Source of the DNA: Actinomycetes bacterium
GTDB lineage: Bacteria; Bacillota; Sulfobacillia; Sulfobacillales; JAIMBI01
Reading direction: 5' to 3'
Length of the DNA: 64,000 nucleotides
Assembly: GCA_023565505.1 (NCBI GenBank)
Contig: JAIMBI010000012.1
Location: 19,917 to 83,916 of the forward strand
In this document: positions 16,083 to 24,584 of the stretch, piece by piece
Layout: the number at the start of each line of letters is the position of its first letter
Position numbering within the stretch: position 1 is the first letter of the stretch
The notes under the pieces: model-generated
Told to the model about the DNA's origin: nothing
What the model saw: only the letters and a program-made list of their open reading frames with translations
Database searches by the model: none
Program-made: the position numbers and the translations under genes

Positions 16083-17201
16083 TTGCTGGAAGGGGTGGTC
16101 GTGCTGGATTGCTCCCGCCTGCTGCCGGGGCCGTTCGCCACCCGGTGGCTGGCCGCGCTGGGCGCGCAGGTCATCCGGGTCGAGGCGCCCGGCGGGGGCG
16201 AGGCGCCCAATCCCCTCGGGGCCCTGCTGGACGCGGGCAAGGCGCGGATCGTGGTCGACCTGAAGACGGAGCAGGGCCGTCGGGACTTCCTCCGCCTGGC
16301 GGCACGGGCGGACGTCGTCCTGGAGTCGTTCCGCCCGGGGGTGAGCGCCCGGTTGGGCATCGACTACGCGACCGTGCGGGCGGTCAATCCGCGACTGGTG
16401 TACGTCTCCTTGACCGGGTGGGGGCAGACCGGGCCGCTCGCTCCCCGAGCGGCGCACGACATCAACTACCTGGCGGTGGCGGGTTTCTTCGGGCTGACGC
16501 GGGACCGCGACGGCCGGCCGGTGCTGCCGGGGACCCAGGTGGCCGATCTGGTGGGCAGCGCCCAGGCCGTGGTCGGGATCCTGGCGGCGCTGTGGGAACG
16601 GGAGCGGACCGGCCGCGGGCGCTACCTCGACGTCGCCATGCTCGACGGCGCCGTCGCTTGGCAGGCGGTCTTCCTGGCTCCGTTCCTGGCGGGCGGACCA
16701 CCTCCGGAACCCGGCGGCCATGCCCTGTTGGGGCGATACGTCTGCTACAACTTCTACCGCACCCGGGACGGGCGGTGGATGTCCCTGGGCGCGCTCGAGC
16801 CGAAGTTCTGGAGGGCGTTCGTCGACGCCGTCGGCCGTCCGGAATGGCTCGGCGGGCAATGGGCTCCGGCCGACGGCCAGGGCTTGCACCGGGAGGTCGC
16901 GGACCTGTTCGCCCAACGGGATCAGGCCGCGTGGACCGCGCTGGGCGAAGAGGCCGACTGCTGCCTCTTTCCGGTCCTCGAGGCGGAGGAGGCCTGGCAT
17001 CATCCGCAGGTCCAGACCCGTGTGGCGGATGGGCCGCAGCGCCGGACCCTCCGGTTTCCGTTGGAGGCGAGGCCGCCCGCGGCGCCGGACCTCGACGGCC
17101 TGTTGCGAAGCTGGGGATGGTCGACGGGCGACATCCGGCGCCTTCGGGCCGTGACCGCGGCGAGCCGCCGGCCCGCGCCGGGGACGGAGGAGGACGCATG
17201 A
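16083..17201 (+). CDS. Alpha-methylacyl-CoA racemase-like CaiB family protein
   Basis: 372 residues, TTG start. 'VVVLDCSRLLPGPFATRWLAALGAQVIRVEAP', 'VYVSLTGWGQTGPLAPRAAHDINYLAVAGFFGL' and 'GTQVADLVGSAQAVVGILAALWERERTGRGRYLDVAMLDG' match the AMACR branch: HDINY and the catalytic Asp in VADL are kept. AMACR inverts the alpha-carbon of 2-methylacyl-CoAs so that stereospecific acyl-CoA dehydrogenases can act, which hints at methyl-branched or terpenoid/steroid-like substrates. The family's 'GALEPKFWxxFxxAxG' motif is also seen. Overlaps the next gene by 4 bp. Confidence 0.88.
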   Translation: MLEGVVVLDCSRLLPGPFATRWLAALGAQVIRVEAPGGGEAPNPLGALLDAGKARIVVDLKTEQGRRDFLRLAARADVVLESFRPGVSARLGIDYATVRAVNPRLVYVSLTGWGQTGPLAPRAAHDINYLAVAGFFGLTRDRDGRPVLPGTQVADLVGSAQAVVGILAALWERERTGRGRYLDVAMLDGAVAWQAVFLAPFLAGGPPPEPGGHALLGRYVCYNFYRTRDGRWMSLGALEPKFWRAFVDAVGRPEWLGGQWAPADGQGLHREVADLFAQRDQAAWTALGEEADCCLFPVLEAEEAWHHPQVQTRVADGPQRRTLRFPLEARPPAAPDLDGLLRSWGWSTGDIRRLRAVTAASRRPAPGTEEDA

Positions 17202-17482
17202 CGAAAGCGGGAAGTCGATGGCGGTGTGCGGTGTGTGGGGCCCAGGTGGTCGTCACGCGGGTGACCGAGACGGCCCTCGCCTGCTGCGACCACCCGATGG
17301 AGCCGGGGACCGCGGGCGGTCCGGCCGGGCCGGCCGTCGCCGGCGGGTTGCAGTTGGGCAAGCGCTACCGGTGTCCCGCCTGCGAAGGCGAAGTGCTGGT
17401 GACGCGGGCCGGAGCCGGTCCGCTCCGCTGTCACGACCCGATGGTGCTGCAGGCGCCCAAGCCGCTGGCCACATCGGACTGA
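17198..17482 (+). CDS. Tandem desulforedoxin-like zinc/iron-knuckle protein
   Basis: 94 residues, hidden in a longer shadow ORF; its ATG overlaps the upstream stop (ATGA). Two copies of one motif: 'WRCAVCGAQVVVTRVTETALACCDHPM' and 'YRCPACEGEVLVTRAGAGPLRCHDPM'. Each has CxxC, ~15 residues, then C(C/H)xxPM, the pattern of desulforedoxin and the desulfoferrodoxin N-terminal domain (CxxC...CCGxPM). The second copy has CH in place of CC. Possible role: small rubredoxin-like electron carrier or a structural partner of a CoA-transferase. No function is known to me for the tandem form. Confidence 0.75.
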   Translation: MTKAGSRWRCAVCGAQVVVTRVTETALACCDHPMEPGTAGGPAGPAVAGGLQLGKRYRCPACEGEVLVTRAGAGPLRCHDPMVLQAPKPLATSD

Positions 17483-17485
17483 GCC

Positions 17486-18979
17486 GTGCGGCCGCTGGCA
17501 GGTTTGGCGGTGGCCGTGGCCGGCGACCACCCGGCGCTGTGGTGGGCAAGCACCGTGTTGGCCTGGCTTGGGGCGGACGTGGGCGTGAACTTCGGGGAAG
17601 CGGACCTGGTGCTGGGGTGCGGCGCGGGTCCGGTCGGACGCGTGGGACGGGTCGGCCTGCTGCCCGAGCTGCCGGACGGGAGCGGGTTCACGGCGGCCCC
17701 GGGCGGCCTGTCGGCCGCCGCGGCCGTCACCGGTCTTCATGTCGCCGCCGCGGCCTGCCTCGCGGTATGGGCCCGGGAGACCGGACAAGCGGACGGCGTG
17801 ACCGTGGCGGTCTCCGCCTACCGGGCCGCCTTGGGCTTGGTCCAGCCGCTGTTGGCGGGGGCCCCGAGCCGTCGGTCGCCGTGGCTCGCCTATTATGCCG
17901 GCGCCGACGGGATCGTCGGCGTGTTCTGCCCGACACCCCGGGACGTGGCGGATCTGGTCGTGATGGCGGAGCTGCCGGCGTATCCGGGGGGCGTCGGGGA
18001 CGATGAGCCGCGGCGGCGGGCCTGGGAGGCGGCCCTCGCTGCGTGGGTGCGGCGGTGGCCCGTGGAGCGGCTCGCGGCCGAAGCACAGGCCTGGCGGCTC
18101 CCGTGGGCGCCGGTCCGGCCGCCTCCCGCCCGGCCGGCGCCGCCCTGGACCGTCGTGGGCGTCGGCCCACCGGGGGACGCACCCGGCGCCGGAAGCCGGC
18201 GGACGGCCTGGTTGGACGGCTTGGTGGTGGTGGATCTGACCGCCGTGTGGGCGGGACCTCAGGTGACCCGATGGCTGGCCATGCTCGGGGCCCGGGTCGT
18301 CAAGGTGGAAAGCCCCCTCCGGCCGGACGGGTACCGGGCGGCGGGCGGCCGGGTGTTCGCGAACCTCAACGCCGGCAAGGCGGTGCGGCGCCTGCACCTC
18401 GGCCGCCCCCCGGACGACGTGGCCTTCGCGCGCCTGCTCGCCGGCGCCCATCTCCTGGTCGACAACCTGAGTCCGCGCGTGTTGCCCAACCTCGGCTGGG
18501 ACGACGCCCGGCTCTGGCAGGTTCGGCCGGGTCTCGTGCACGTGGCTCTGCCGGCGTTCGGCGGCACGGGCCCAGAGCGCTACTGGATCGGGTACGGGCC
18601 GACCGTCGAGGCGGCGGGGGGCTTGGCGTGGGCCGCGGGGGTGCGGCCGGGGGAGCGGGCCGGCCCGACCGTGGCCGACCCGCTGGCCGCCGCATGGGGC
18701 CTCGTGGGCGTGTTGGCGGCCTGCCTCGAGGCCCGGCGGCGCGGGCGGGGCGTCGCCGTCGAGGTGCGGCAGGTCGACGGGCTCGGCGCGCTGGTGGCCG
18801 CCGGCCTGACGGCGGGTGGCCTTGCCGCGCCCGGCTGGGAGGATCCGGCGGCGATGGCGCAGCGACGGGCGCTGGCAGCGCGATGCGCGGCCATCGACCC
18901 GGCCACCGGGGCGGTCCGGCCCCCCTGGGGGATTCACGGGGGGCACCGCGCCGCGGCCCGACGGTTGCTTCCGGAGTAA
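17486..18979 (+). CDS. Two-part CaiB/BaiF protein with degenerate N-terminal half
   Basis: 497 residues, GTG start 3 bp after the preceding stop. Residues ~240-480 are a recognisable family III N-terminal domain: 'LDGLVVVDLTAVWAGPQVTRWLAMLGARVVKVES', 'FANLNAGKAVRRLHLG', 'PAFGGTGPERYWIGYGPTVEAAGGLAW' and catalytic-type Asp in 'PTVADPLAAAWGLVGVLAA'. Residues 1-235 look like an eroded second copy ('LAGLAVAVAGDHPALWWASTVLAWLGADV') joined to a C-terminal-like part ('WPVERLAAEAQAWRLPWAPVR'). So the domains appear permuted or fused relative to single-domain enzymes. Specificity unknown. Confidence 0.75.
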   Translation: MRPLAGLAVAVAGDHPALWWASTVLAWLGADVGVNFGEADLVLGCGAGPVGRVGRVGLLPELPDGSGFTAAPGGLSAAAAVTGLHVAAAACLAVWARETGQADGVTVAVSAYRAALGLVQPLLAGAPSRRSPWLAYYAGADGIVGVFCPTPRDVADLVVMAELPAYPGGVGDDEPRRRAWEAALAAWVRRWPVERLAAEAQAWRLPWAPVRPPPARPAPPWTVVGVGPPGDAPGAGSRRTAWLDGLVVVDLTAVWAGPQVTRWLAMLGARVVKVESPLRPDGYRAAGGRVFANLNAGKAVRRLHLGRPPDDVAFARLLAGAHLLVDNLSPRVLPNLGWDDARLWQVRPGLVHVALPAFGGTGPERYWIGYGPTVEAAGGLAWAAGVRPGERAGPTVADPLAAAWGLVGVLAACLEARRRGRGVAVEVRQVDGLGALVAAGLTAGGLAAPGWEDPAAMAQRRALAARCAAIDPATGAVRPPWGIHGGHRAAARRLLPE

Positions 18980-18988
18980 GGAGGCGCC

Positions 18989-19720
18989 ATGGACGGATTT
19001 CAGACGATCCGATGGACGGTCGACGGGCCGGTGGCGGAACTGGTGCTCCACCGGCCCGAGGCGCTGAACACCTACGACGACGCCATGCGGGACGAACTCT
19101 GGGCCGTGCTGACGGCCGTCCGCGACGACCCGTCCGTCCAGGTGTTGCTCGTCGGGGGCGCAGGTCGGGGATTCTCGGCGGGGGCGGACCTCAGGACGTT
19201 CGGAGGGTTCCGATCGGTGCTGGATGCCCGCCGCGTCCGGCAGTGGCGGGATCCCTGGCGCCTCTTCGCGGTGCTGCCGGCGGTGGTCGTGGCCGCCGTC
19301 CACGGCTTCTGCCTCGGCGACGGCCTCGAGCTGGCGCTGTGGGCGGACATCCGCGTGGCCGCGCGGGGTACGGTGTTCGGCCTGCCGGAAAGCCGGCTCG
19401 GCTTCCTGCCGGGCGCGGGCGGCTCCGTCACGCTGCCCCGCACCGTGGGCGAGCGGCGGGCCCTGGAGTGGCTGCTCGGCGGCACCCGCCTCGACGCCGA
19501 CGCGGCCTGGGCCGCCGGCCTGGTGCACCGCGTGCTGCCAGCGGAAGGGTTCTGGGAGCGGGTGCGGGCGGGCGTGCGGCGGTGGCTCGCCGCCGCCGAG
19601 AGCGACCCCCGGTGGGTGAAGCGCGCCGTGCGCGGCGGAGCGGACCTCCCGGAGGCGGCGGCGTCCGCCCTCGAACGTCGTCTCGCCCGGGCGGCGGCGC
19701 CAAGGAGGGGAACCCCATGA
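18989..19720 (+). CDS. Enoyl-CoA hydratase/isomerase (crotonase)
   Basis: 243 residues. 'VAELVLHRPEALNTYDDAMRDEL', oxyanion-hole stretch 'GAGRGFSAGADLRTFGG', 'VHGFCLGDGLELALWADIRVAARGTVFGLPESRLGFLPGAGGSVTLPRTVG'. Both general acid/base Glu positions of mitochondrial crotonase (GLEL and PESRLG) are kept, so hydratase activity is plausible. ATG behind AAGGAGG. Its stop overlaps the acyl-CoA synthetase start. Confidence 0.9.
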   Translation: MDGFQTIRWTVDGPVAELVLHRPEALNTYDDAMRDELWAVLTAVRDDPSVQVLLVGGAGRGFSAGADLRTFGGFRSVLDARRVRQWRDPWRLFAVLPAVVVAAVHGFCLGDGLELALWADIRVAARGTVFGLPESRLGFLPGAGGSVTLPRTVGERRALEWLLGGTRLDADAAWAAGLVHRVLPAEGFWERVRAGVRRWLAAAESDPRWVKRAVRGGADLPEAAASALERRLARAAAPRRGTP

Positions 19721-21258
19721 ACTGCTTCTGGCTCCTCGACATCCCGGCGTCCATTGGTCCGGACCACGTGGCGGTGGTCGACGGGCCGCGCCGCTGGACG
19801 TATGCAGAGCTGCTGAAGGACGTCCGCCGGTGGGCGGGCGTGCTGACGTCCTGCGCGGTCGGACCCGGCGACCGGGTCGCGTTTGTGGACGTCAACCGGG
19901 CCGAAGCCGTGAGCCTGCTGTTCGCGAGCGCGCTGGTCGGGGCCACGTTCGTGCCGCTCAACTTCCGGTCCCGCCCGGAGGAACTCGCCGACCTCCTGGA
20001 CCGTGCGGCCGTCCGCACGGTCGCCGGCGGCGCGCGCTACCTGCCGGGCCTCCGGATGCTGGGCGCGAGCCGGCCGCATCTGACGGTGCTGGACCTCGAC
20101 CGGCCGACGGTGCCGGAGACCGCGGCACCGCCGGCGGCGCCGCCGGACGCTGACGAGGCGGCTCCCGCGGTGCTCCTCTACACCAGCGGGACGACCCGCC
20201 GCCCGAAGGCCGTGGTGCTGACCCACGGGGATCTGACGGCCTACGTGCAGAACCAGGTCGAACCGTTCGACGGCACCGACCGCGGGGCGGCGGTGACGGC
20301 GGTGCCGCTCTACCACGTGGCCGGGCTGACCGGCGTGCTGAGTTCCGTCTACGGCGGGCGGCGGACGGTGCTCCTGCCCCAGTTCGAGGCCGGCACATGG
20401 CTGCGGACCGTGGCGGCGGAGCGCTGCACGTTCGCGTTCCTCGTGCCGACGATGCTCAAGCAGGTGTTGGACCACCCGGAGTTCGACCGCACGGACCTGG
20501 GTTCGTTGGACACCCTCGCCTATGGTGCCGCGCCGATGCCGGCCCCGGTCCTTGAGGAGGCCCTCCGCCGGTTTCCGCCGCACGTCGGCTTCGTCGGTGC
20601 CTTCGGGATGACCGAGACGACGTCCACGGTGACGGTGTTGACGCCCGAGGACCATCGGCCGCAGGACGACTCGCCCGCCGAGACGGCCCGTTGGCGCGCC
20701 CGGCTGCGGTCCGTGGGGCGGCCGCTGGCCGACGTGGAGGTCCAGATCCGCGGACCCGACGGGGCCGTACTGCCGCCCGGGGCGGTGGGGCGGGTGGCGC
20801 TGCGTACCCCCCGGCTCATGCGCGGCTACTTCGCGGAGGGGGGCCCGGAACGCCCGCTCGACGCGGAGGGGTGGCTGGTGAGCGACGACCTCGGCTATCT
20901 TGACGCCGAGGGCTACCTCTTCCTCCTCGGGCGGGCCGACGACGTCATCATCCGCGGCGGCGAGAACATCGCCCCGGCGGAGGTGGAAGACGTGCTGAGC
21001 CGCCACCCGGCGGTGGCCGAGGTGGCGGTGGTGGGCCAGCCCAGCCTGCTGTGGGGCCAGGAGGTGCTCGCCGTGGTGGTGCCGCGGGACCCGGAGCGAC
21101 CGCCGACCCTGGAGGACCTGCAGGCGTTCTGCCGCGACCGACTGGCGGGCTTCAAGAAGCCGACGGCCCTGCGGATCGTGACGGAACTGCCCCGCACCGC
21201 GACGGGCAAGGTGCTCCGGCGCCGGCTTCGGGACGAGGCGGAGGCGGGCACCCCATGA
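19717..21258 (+). CDS. AMP-forming acyl-CoA synthetase
   Basis: 513-residue adenylate-forming ligase that activates a carboxylic acid to its CoA thioester using ATP. Motifs in order: P-loop A3 'LLYTSGTTRRPKAVVLTHG', 'PLYHVAGL', 'AYGAAPMP', A5 'GFVGAFGMTETTS', A7 'EGWLVSDDLGY', A8 'GRADDVIIRGGENIAPAEVED' and A10 'LPRTATGKVLRRRL' with the catalytic Lys. It would feed the CoA-dependent pathway with a free acid. ATG overlaps the upstream stop; stop overlaps the next start. Substrate is not deducible. Confidence 0.92.
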   Translation: MNCFWLLDIPASIGPDHVAVVDGPRRWTYAELLKDVRRWAGVLTSCAVGPGDRVAFVDVNRAEAVSLLFASALVGATFVPLNFRSRPEELADLLDRAAVRTVAGGARYLPGLRMLGASRPHLTVLDLDRPTVPETAAPPAAPPDADEAAPAVLLYTSGTTRRPKAVVLTHGDLTAYVQNQVEPFDGTDRGAAVTAVPLYHVAGLTGVLSSVYGGRRTVLLPQFEAGTWLRTVAAERCTFAFLVPTMLKQVLDHPEFDRTDLGSLDTLAYGAAPMPAPVLEEALRRFPPHVGFVGAFGMTETTSTVTVLTPEDHRPQDDSPAETARWRARLRSVGRPLADVEVQIRGPDGAVLPPGAVGRVALRTPRLMRGYFAEGGPERPLDAEGWLVSDDLGYLDAEGYLFLLGRADDVIIRGGENIAPAEVEDVLSRHPAVAEVAVVGQPSLLWGQEVLAVVVPRDPERPPTLEDLQAFCRDRLAGFKKPTALRIVTELPRTATGKVLRRRLRDEAEAGTP

Positions 21259-22241
21259 GGACCCGGGTGACGGAACTCCTCGGCATCCAGGTTCCCGTGG
21301 TCCAAGGCGGGCTGGCCTATCTCGCCCATGCCGACCTGTGCGCGGCGGTTTCGGCGGCGGGCGGGCTGGGGCAGCTGACGGCCACCACCATGCCGTCCCC
21401 GGACGCCCTGCGGGAAGAGATCCGGGCGGTACGGGCGGCCACCGACCGGCCGTTCGGCGTCAACTTCGCCCTCGGCCGCCGCGACGTGACGGACCTTTTG
21501 GCCGTGGCGACGGAGGAGGCGGTCCCGGTAGTGAGCGTGACCGGCGGGGATCCCGCCCCCGTGCTGGAACGTCTGGCCGCCGCCGGCTTCCGCGGGCGGA
21601 CGCTCGTGCTGGTCTCCAGCGTGCGGCAGGCGGTGCGCGCCGAACGCCTGGGGGCCGACCTGGTGGCGGCGGTGGGCCAGGAGGGCGGAGGGCACATCGG
21701 CCGGAACGGCGTCGGAACCTTCGTGCTGGTGCCGGCCGTGGCGGAGGCGGTCCGCATCCCGGTGCTCGCCGGCGGCGGCATCGCCGACGCGCGGGGCCTC
21801 GTCGCGGCGCTGGCGCTGGGCGCCGAAGGGGTGGAGATGGGGACCCGGTTCGTGGCGACTGCCGAATGCCGGGCTCACGCCCGGTACAAGGCGGCGCTGG
21901 TGGCCGCCGGGATCGAGGACACCACGCTTGTCGAAGCCTCGTTGGGCCATCCTGGGCGGGTGCTCGACGGACCCATCCCCCGGGTGATCCGCGAGCTGGA
22001 GGCCCAGGGAGCCTCCTTCGAAGAGCTCCGGCCCTTCGTGCGCGGGGAGACCAACGTGGAGGGTGCCCTGGGGGGCAATCTGGAGGGGGGCTTCGTCTGG
22101 GCCGGACAGGCGGCGGGTTTGGTGCGCGACGTGCCCACGGTGGCCGAGTTGTTCCGGCGGCTGGTGGCGGAGGCGGCGGCCGTCCGGGAGCGGCTGGGCC
22201 GGGTGTGGCCGGCGGCCGCCGCGGCGGGGGCGGCGCCGTGA
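21255..22241 (+). CDS. Nitronate monooxygenase/FabK-type flavoprotein
   Basis: 328-residue TIM-barrel FMN protein. 'TELLGIQVPVVQGGLAYLAHADLCAAVSAAGGLGQL', 'RPFGVNFAL', 'GADLVAAVGQEGGGHIGRNGVGTFVLVPAV', 'PVLAGGGIADARGLVAALALGAEGVEMGTRFVAT'. The GGGHIG His is the conserved residue of the 2-nitropropane dioxygenase family. Inside an acyl-CoA operon it may be a 2-enoyl thioester reductase-like enzyme rather than a nitronate oxidase; sequence alone cannot decide. Four-bp overlaps on both sides. Confidence 0.87.
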   Translation: MRTRVTELLGIQVPVVQGGLAYLAHADLCAAVSAAGGLGQLTATTMPSPDALREEIRAVRAATDRPFGVNFALGRRDVTDLLAVATEEAVPVVSVTGGDPAPVLERLAAAGFRGRTLVLVSSVRQAVRAERLGADLVAAVGQEGGGHIGRNGVGTFVLVPAVAEAVRIPVLAGGGIADARGLVAALALGAEGVEMGTRFVATAECRAHARYKAALVAAGIEDTTLVEASLGHPGRVLDGPIPRVIRELEAQGASFEELRPFVRGETNVEGALGGNLEGGFVWAGQAAGLVRDVPTVAELFRRLVAEAAAVRERLGRVWPAAAAAGAAP

Positions 22242-22990
22242 GCGGCGCGGCGTCGCCCCACCCGGTCGTCGCCGCCTACGACGGCCGCGTCGCGCGGGTC
22301 CGCCTCGAGGGGCACCCCGACAACGCGTTCGACGGCCGGCTGGTCAACGGACTGTTGGCGGCGCTCGACGCCCTTCCCGACGACGCGGTACTCCTGGTGC
22401 TCGAAGCCCGCGGGACGGACTTCTGCCCCGGGTGGCGGGACCCGGCGGCCGCGGGAGCGCTCGCCGAGACGGTGCCGAACCCGGTCGACGCTCTGGCGGC
22501 GCTTCCCATGCCGGCCGTCGCGGTCGTGCAGGGTCGGTGTTTCGGTCCCGGTTGCGAACTCGTCATGGGCTGCGATCTGGTGTGGGCCCTTCCCGACGCC
22601 CGCTTCCGCCTGGCCGCGCTGAGGGAGGCGGAGCGCCCCCGCTGGGGCGGGATCCAGCGCCTGGTCCGCCTTGTCGGGACCGGCCGGGCCATGGAGTGGC
22701 TGTTGTCGGGGCGCGCGGTCGGCGCCCCGGAGGCGGCCGCGGCCGGCCTCGTCGGCCGGCTGGTGCCGGGGACGGCGGAGGTCGAGGCCGGCCTGGCGGA
22801 CCTGGCGGCCGCCGCACCGTGGTCGCTCTGGGCCGCGAAGCAGGCGGTGGTCCGCGGACGCGATCTCACCCTCCTTCAGGCACTGGAACTGGAGGCGGAC
22901 CTTTACGCCCTCCTGGAGACGACGGAGGACCGCCGAGAGGGGATCCGCGCCTTCCTGGAGAAGCGTCCGCCGCACTTCCGGGGGCGGTGA
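22238..22990 (+). CDS. Crotonase-family protein (divergent)
   Basis: 250 residues from GTG 22238 (overlapping the upstream stop). 'RLEGHPDNAFDGRLVNGLLAALDAL', 'VQGRCFGPGCELVMGCDLVWALPDARFRLAALREAERPRWGGIQRLVRLVG'. The first catalytic Glu (GCELVMGCD) is present. The second is not in its usual PE(x)xxG context: 'AALREAERPRWGG' replaces it. It may act as an isomerase, decarboxylase or ring-hydrolase rather than a standard hydratase. Last gene of the 16-gene run. Confidence 0.8.
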   Translation: MSGAASPHPVVAAYDGRVARVRLEGHPDNAFDGRLVNGLLAALDALPDDAVLLVLEARGTDFCPGWRDPAAAGALAETVPNPVDALAALPMPAVAVVQGRCFGPGCELVMGCDLVWALPDARFRLAALREAERPRWGGIQRLVRLVGTGRAMEWLLSGRAVGAPEAAAAGLVGRLVPGTAEVEAGLADLAAAAPWSLWAAKQAVVRGRDLTLLQALELEADLYALLETTEDRREGIRAFLEKRPPHFRGR

Positions 22991-23005
22991 GACCCCCGGG
23001 GTCGG

Positions 23006-23025
23006 GCCGCGGGCGGGCCCGCGGC
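23006..23025. terminator. Hairpin between convergent genes
   Basis: Nine-bp arms GCCGCGGGC / GCCCGCGGC with a 2-nt spacer, placed between the last crotonase gene and the convergent amidohydrolase. No T tract; common form of end-of-operon hairpin in very GC-rich genomes. Confidence 0.45.
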
Positions 23026-23038
23026 GCCGGCGGATGCC

Positions 23039-24469
23039 TCAGTCGGTCTCCACCGGCCGACCTGCGAGGAACACCCGGCGGATCCGGATCTGATCCCATT
23101 CCGGGGGCGGCAGCGCGAGGGGGTTGGGTTCGACTTCCACCAGGTCCGCCGGGGCTCCCGGGACGAGGCGTCCCGCCTCCAAGCCGGCGACGACCGCGGC
23201 CTCGCGCGTGGCGAGGGCCAGGAGGGTCGCCGCGGGCACCGGGGTGGGCGGGCCCAGGGCGGCGCCGGAGCGCGTGACGCGGCGGACCAGGGCGGAAAGG
23301 CTCCGGAGCGGGTCGGCCGGGGCGACGGGCGCGTCGGAGCTGACCGCGAGCCGGATCCCGGCGCCGAGGAGTGTGGCGGAGGGGTACAGCCAGGGCCACA
23401 GCGCCGGCTCCACCCGGCGGCGATAGCCGTCGCCGCGCCAGTAGAGAAAACCGGGTTGGGTGACCACCGCGTCGGCGACCCGGGCCACGTCGGGCGCCAG
23501 GGACGGGGGGCAAACCCCGACGTGCTCCAGCCGGACGTAGGGACGGAGCGGCAGCGTGCCGAGCACGTCGAGGGCGAACACCAGCGTTTCGAGGTCGGGC
23601 ACGTGCACCGCCAGCGGCCGGCGGGCGGCGCGGGCCAGCGCGGCGGCGTCGGTCAGGGCGCGACGGGCCGCTTCGTCGAGCCCGGCCGGCTCCAGGACCA
23701 CCTTCAGGCCGAACCGCCGGCCGGCCGACAAGCGGTCGAGCCAGGTCACGTCGACCCGATCCGGCGCGAAGAGCATGCCAATTCGCTGCGGGACCAGGCC
23801 GCGCGCGTGCCAGTCAGCGAGACGCGCCCAGTCCGCCGGGCCGTTCGTGGCCGTGGCGTCGGAAAACGCCGTGACCCCCCGGCGGAGCAGGGTCCGGGCG
23901 GCCTTCCGGACCGCCGCTTCCGACGGACCGGGGCCGGGCGGGGCGGCCCGCGCGATGTCGTCCAGGCGGCCGACGATGCGTCCGTCCGGGTAGCGCGCCG
24001 TCCAGCCGAGGGCCCGGAGCGCCAGGCTGTTGAGCACGGCCGCGTGGCCGGTCGCGTGCCGCACGGCGGCGGGGCGGTCGGGAACCAGGCGGTCGAGCGC
24101 GCTCCGGGTGAGGCCGTCGAGGTCGCCGTCGTAGCCGGGCAGGAACACCCACGCGCCGGGCGGGGTCTTCCGCCGCTCCCGTCGGAGCCGGCGGGCAAGC
24201 CCGTCGGCCGTCGGCCGGACAGTCGGTTGGCCCAGACGGACGAGGGTGGCGAAGTGCAGGTGGGGGTCCACGAAACCCGGGAGCACGGCGCCGGCCGGGT
24301 TGGCGACCTCCACGGTGTCCGGGCCGGCGAAGGCCCGGGTGCGGTCGTGGTGCCCGACCGCCAGCACCCGTCCGTCTCGCGCAGCGAGAAAACGGGCCGG
24401 CGCCCCGGCAGGATCCCCGACAATGATGGGGGTGTCGCGAACGACGAGGTCGGCCGGTCGTCCGTCCAT
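23039..24469 (-). CDS. YtcJ-like amidohydrolase family protein
   Basis: 476-residue metal-dependent hydrolase of the amidohydrolase-3 type. 'GAVLPGFVDPHLHF' gives the HxH metal motif, 'PLAVHVPDLET' and 'RLEHVGVCPP' provide later ligands, 'LAVSSDAPVAPADPLRSLSALV' the Asp. C-terminal 'GRLVPGAPADLVEVEPNPL' is typical. Substrates in this family are diverse (amides, formamides, possibly lactams). It stands alone on the minus strand between two catabolic runs and is divergent from the alpha/beta hydrolase; the ATG has GGAGGC nearby upstream. Confidence 0.87.
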   Translation of the reverse strand: MDGRPADLVVRDTPIIVGDPAGAPARFLAARDGRVLAVGHHDRTRAFAGPDTVEVANPAGAVLPGFVDPHLHFATLVRLGQPTVRPTADGLARRLRRERRKTPPGAWVFLPGYDGDLDGLTRSALDRLVPDRPAAVRHATGHAAVLNSLALRALGWTARYPDGRIVGRLDDIARAAPPGPGPSEAAVRKAARTLLRRGVTAFSDATATNGPADWARLADWHARGLVPQRIGMLFAPDRVDVTWLDRLSAGRRFGLKVVLEPAGLDEAARRALTDAAALARAARRPLAVHVPDLETLVFALDVLGTLPLRPYVRLEHVGVCPPSLAPDVARVADAVVTQPGFLYWRGDGYRRRVEPALWPWLYPSATLLGAGIRLAVSSDAPVAPADPLRSLSALVRRVTRSGAALGPPTPVPAATLLALATREAAVVAGLEAGRLVPGAPADLVEVEPNPLALPPPEWDQIRIRRVFLAGRPVETD

Positions 24470-24584
24470 AGGCGCCTCCTCAATGGGCTTGGCAGGATGG
24501 TAGCAGACCGGCGCCGGCGGGGCCAGGAATCGGGCGGCGCCGCGGCGAATGGGGCGCCCAGCGGGCGAAGGGGAGGCGAAACCG

